NCBI GenBank assembly: GCA_960531495.1
Contig: OY482866.1
Location: forward strand, 4,405,418-4,469,417
Origin: Zeus faber
Taxonomy: Eukaryota; Chordata; Actinopteri; Zeiformes; Zeidae
Direction: 5' to 3'
Length of the DNA: 64,000 bases
The position numbers were made by a program, and so were the translations under genes. Below the pieces are notes generated by a model, which saw nothing but the letters and a program-made list of their open reading frames with translations, was not told the origin of the DNA and did not search any database. Of the stretch, positions 59,960 through 64,000 are shown one piece after another; positions within the stretch are counted from its first letter, which is position 1; each line of letters opens with the position of its first letter.

Positions 59960-61640
59960 ACGATCATTTGCTTACGATCATTTATTTTGAATGAGGACAA
60001 AGGCCTCTACCTCCAGAAGGGGAGTTTTCTTTTTCCCAGGAACCCCCCAACTTTTTGTTAAGAGAAATGTTCTTTCTCTCTACAATGTCAATTCTAACAT
60101 GGAAAAACCAGATCACATTTCATCCTGTTTACCTTGTATGGAGATGAAGAATAACCACAGGGGAGCCTGGAGGTGCATTGTAAGGGATTGTAATTCGCGT
60201 CTGCCAAGTCATTTACAAGTTCCTGTAAATGTAACTGTTTGAGGTTGGCATCCAGGGAGACAGTTGAGGGACACAGACTTGTAAATCACTTATGACCCAA
60301 GCCATACCCTCTGCTTCTGTATAAAACCCACGGTCTTCAGAAATGATATCAGACTGGTCAATAATATAGACTGGTAAATAATCTTGAATATTCTCAGTTT
60401 TTGTTTTCTTGTAGCAGGCAGATTAACCTCACCCATCATTGCAGAAGAATTTCTTCCACAGTTTTGGCATAATCGGCAGGATCTCTGCTTGGCTCTGTTG
60501 GACCTCTTCATCACCAGGTTGTGTGCACAATGGCAGGCAGGAATCAACTGTGAAGACATCCGAGAAGGAGTTGTCTGGACATGACTGGCAGATCCAGAAG
60601 GAACAACACGAGATCTTGAAAAAATGAAGGTGCGGACTAACTGAGATATTGTACCGATCAGAGAAGATCGAAGGAAAAGCTATTGTGTAGTAAATGGCTC
60701 TGGGTGATCTTCTTTGTTAACTCAGAAATCCCCCCCTCACATAGACATATGGCTTGTTTGCGTGCGGCGCAACTAGGAAGGGGTAGTGGATATATCAGTC
60801 TGGAGGACCGTGGAAGTGGCCAATATTGTATCGATCAAGAGGATCGAGGGTTTTTGTTTATCTTTTTTTAATATATATTTTTTATTCAGTAATAACTCGA
60901 CATTAATGAATACAATTATAGAATAATATTATAGAGTATTGTTGATTCCTCCTAGCAGAAGCATCGAGGGAAGGTAAGAAACTTTTGGTGTTGTAGGAAT
61001 ACAATACAATTAATTAATAACTAGAGTAAAATTGATAAAAAAAAAAAGGGAATAAAAATAAAATCAAATACAATAATAATAATTGTTAATATTATATTTG
61101 TAATTATTGTTTTTACTATTTTTTATTATTTTATTTTGGAGGTATTATAATCCAGCTATGCGACTTACTTTTTAACTAGTTTCAGTACGTTTTAAAGAAA
61201 TCAAATAAATTGTGATCAAATTGGTGTCTGGCCGATTGATCACTCTGGAACATGTATCAATGAGATGAGTTCGGAGAGATTCTATCAGTTTTGTTTAGCC
61301 TTTGGCTTTGTTTAGCCTCCTGGCTGATAAAAATCTAAATTAAACAAGTGAATCTATGAACGCAAGATAAGCGTGGTATGTGTGCTGTACATAACATGTC
61401 AAACTAGTTTCACACCTGAGTCCTTGGTGTAAAAGTACCATTATAATCTAAAATATCTGGTAGGATTGCTAGAAAGGATACCATAAGGTTTTAAATTAAT
61501 TTGGGAAAAAAAAAAAGATATCCATTTTTTTTTTATATATAACAAGGCGAGAGAGAGCTGTAAAGGTAATGATAGTGAGGTGTCTGGAAGGTTTGAGGTG
61601 AATAGGTCACTGAGCTCCCAAAGCTGAGATATAGTGCGGG
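59960..61640. other. AT-rich intergenic, no gene
   Basis: No recognisable coding content. A roughly 30-bp motif (atattgtaccgatcagagaa and relatives) occurs at 60,645-60,674 and again at 60,822-60,850, each with a small gatc palindrome. Several A/T homopolymers are present. Confidence 0.5.
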
Positions 61641-61839
61641 AATAATAGTAACGTATGTTACTGTAGATTTATTGCCTCTATGTCATACGAAGAACAAAGA
61701 CAACAATGAGTCTATTCAGAGGTCCTATGGGAGAGGAATTTTGTTGATTCCTCCAGCTCGACCAGAGGAGGAAATGTTTAGATTTATGACAGGACAGAGG
61801 CTGAGCGGGCACCTATGGGTTGGAACCAGATGTGGTATG

Positions 61840-62040
61840 TTATCTCTGTACAGCTTTAAAAGCGAATGCAGAGCGTCACTTGGCAGAGATCCCATCCGGC
61901 TCGGTTCTCTCCTGGGCATCCTAGGCAGGTCCAGTCTGATGCTGATTTGTGTAATAAAACTATTCTTTTAATCAAGTCAGCAACAGCTCACTCCTTCATT
62001 CTTCAACACATCACACCCATCAAGAAACTACAATAGATTG
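61840..62040 (+). mobile_element. Possible LTR-like remnant
   Basis: A ctttaaaag box (61,854-61,862) is followed about 100 bp later by aataaa (61,953-61,958) and a CA-rich tail. That is the spacing of an LTR promoter, R region and polyadenylation site. No clear TG...CA ends, target duplication, primer-binding site or protein remnant was found. It may equally be the 3' part of a host transcript. Confidence 0.25.
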
Positions 62041-64000
62041 AAAGGATTAGGGAAGTTGAGATATGAAAGACAATGACTATGAAAGTGGGAAAGTTGGCCC
62101 ATGATGCATTTGGGATTCTTTGTTTAGGATGAAACTTGGAGAGAAGTGCGTGTAAAAGTTATTTTCGTAGGATATTAGAACTGAATGATTTAACTAGTCA
62201 AATAATAGTAATAGTAATAATAGTCAAATGGTGTAAGACAAAGGTCATTGCTGTGGTAGTATGCATAGATATTGCATGTTTTGAACTGGTGGATTGTGTT
62301 TAGAGAGATAATTGTGATGTTGACAATAGTGTTGTGGTGAGTTGAAGCAGGTTTTAAGTTGCTGAAAAGTGTCTTTGGTTCATTAAATGTGACTTTGGTA
62401 AGGTTAGGAGTATGGTGAGGTTTTTTAACTATAGTTTGTGCTTTGTCAATAGAATTTATTGCAAAGCATTCCAAATTGATAAAACTAAATTAATCAATAT
62501 AGATTAAAAAAAATTGCTTCCAAAATATGTTTTAAGACATTGCGGAGAGCAGATATGATGCATAGTAGCAGCAGAAATTAATTAGCTTTGGGGTTATAAA
62601 GAGTTATTTTTTTTAAATTTACTTTATTTTCCCCTTTTGTGTTCTTGTGTCAAGGTGATCTGCTGGTTGAGATAAGATAATCCTTTATATATCCCACAGA
62701 GGGAACGTCTGCAGTGTTACAACAGTAACACATTTAATGGCACAAAGCATGAGTAAATTGGTAATTCTAAATCAAAGGACATGATAAATAACTAAATAGT
62801 ATAAATTTAACACTACACATTAAATCATGATATTGCATGAGTGAATTGTTAGTTTTGGTGTGCTATACAACTGTGTTGGTATGTGTCAAATCCTTACCGG
62901 TTGCTTTTTTATTATCATTAAGGCTGGTGATCTTTTAAGTATAGTCAAACAAAATTATGAATATTGTTAATTTTTATTTTTTTTGTCTTACTCGAGAAAT
63001 AATCTCGATTTGACATTGAATAAGGTAGATGTTGATATACAGTATAAAACTTAACAAGTAGTTTAACAAAGAGGAATAATTGTTATGTTTTGTATACAAG
63101 AGCGGTAATGGATTGTTTACGTCTGCTTACTAAAAAAACTTAAATAAATGTGAAATACGTTGGCCATTTAGATGTTTTTTTTTAATTTGGACATTCAAAA
63201 ATGTTTACTTTAAACTTTAAAATATCTTGTGATTCCATTAATGTTGTAATTATGTATTGATGAAATAACCAACGCATCTATTCAGTGTTTGATTTCCGCA
63301 GTTTTGAGCAGGAATCCACTGACTGCAGTTTTGAACAGTGTAGATGTAACAGCTTCTGATTGGGAAGGCTTGGAGGACTGACAAAGAGATCAGATCAAAG
63401 AGAATTGCTCTACAATTGAGTAAGGCCATAACATGTCCAGCATTCAAAGTTCCTTGTACATTATTGTAATTATTACTATTTGTATTTAACTGAATGGCAA
63501 ATTTGATTATTTAACAGGCTCAATTGGAATTGTTTTGAGGTGAAATAAATGCAAGTATATCAATGGAAATACCTTGATTGAATTTAGCTCTATATCCCAT
63601 ATTGAGGTCCATCGTTAAAATTTATAAAAGCATCAGATATTATAGAGTGCATTATAGAACCAGAATAATCCTTGATTCGTTCTTATTTTAATGACATTCT
63701 AGTTGTCTAGTCTAGTTGTTGAAACAATCTTCAGAAGCTGAGTCCAGGAATACTGTGTTCTCACACTGTTGTCAGAGCACCTTGGAGTGATTATCGATAT
63801 GACACTGCTTCTTACAGTGGTATACCACTCCTTTGATCTTATGATAATGTATGAGAACAATAATTTAAGCACCTTAGGGTTTTTTCACACAAGCCCAAAA
63901 GCCTGATTTCCTGCTGAGAGACTTGCCTACTCCTGCATTTCTGAGAAGGTCTGTGAAAACCTTGTATACAAGATCCAGTTTGGCCAATGTCAGGCTGAAT
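62041..64000. other. AT-rich intergenic, no gene
   Basis: Apart from the repeat fragment at 62,667-62,745 there is nothing I can assign. ORFs are short and lack family features. Confidence 0.5.
62667..62745. repeat. Old interspersed-repeat fragment
   Basis: The stretch gagataagataatcctttat followed by cccacagagggaa and gcagtgttacaacagtaaca resembles a motif that recurs in many fish genomes near LINE or DNA-transposon ends. The family is not assigned. Confidence 0.4.

Noticed and set aside
60183-60240. Possible second L2 3' tail (gcgtctgccaagtcatttac)
   Set aside because: The match to the L2 end at 54.2 kb is partial, with no adjoining reverse-transcriptase sequence; too weak to annotate.

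Overview
The window looks like nuclear DNA of a ray-finned fish. It carries teleost-type repeats (an L2-clade LINE with its usual 3' tail, an R2-like LINE, a TG...CA solo LTR), long CA and AAT microsatellites, and pieces of a spliced multi-exon gene family. I see no bacterial operon, CRISPR array, phage or rRNA gene, and no intact protein-coding gene. The species cannot be named from the sequence.

Region 1 (1 to about 49,756; runs off the left edge) is one tandem array with a basic period of about 880 bp. Each period holds one tRNA-Gly gene on the minus strand plus two related half-units of 349 bp that carry no tRNA. I count 51 tRNA-Gly loci and one fold-back remnant. By eye, 21 are identical over 71 nt, with anticodon GCC, the A box TGGTTCAGTGG, the B box GGTTCGATTCC and all stems paired. 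Four carry a one-base change to anticodon CCC, which still reads glycine. The other 26 have T-loop, T-stem or acceptor changes and look weakened or dead. Spacings of 531, 880, 1228, 1578 and 2278 bp differ by whole 349-bp steps, so half-units have been gained and lost by unequal exchange. Blocks of several kb recur with the same spacings and the same private variants, which gives a higher-order layer. The many short ORFs in this region are by-products of the repeat.

Region 2 (49,757-52,450) starts where the array stops abruptly against a broken R2-like LINE on the minus strand. A 632-bp solo LTR with a 5-bp target duplication (gacaa) sits inside that LINE. An AAT microsatellite and plain AT-rich DNA follow.

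Region 3 (about 52,450-59,960) is an inverted pair of damaged copies of one spliced gene or transposon-derived family. The plus copy spans about 52.5-55.25 kb and the minus copy about 56.79-59.96 kb. They share exon sequence and intron sequence. The plus copy has an L2 LINE in its last exon, and the minus copy has a CA microsatellite of about 53 units in an intron. The 1.5-kb spacer between them holds five decayed tRNA-Val-like sequences on both strands, four of them still exactly 73 nt, in a doubled unit of about 560 bp. It appears to be the relic of a second tandem tRNA array.

Region 4 (59,960-64,000) is AT-rich with no gene I can support. It has a weak LTR-like stretch near 61.8-62.0 kb and small pieces of old interspersed repeats.

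The most notable content is the tRNA-Gly satellite with its isoacceptor change, decay classes, higher-order structure and fold-back junction, lying beside the relic of an older tRNA-Val array.
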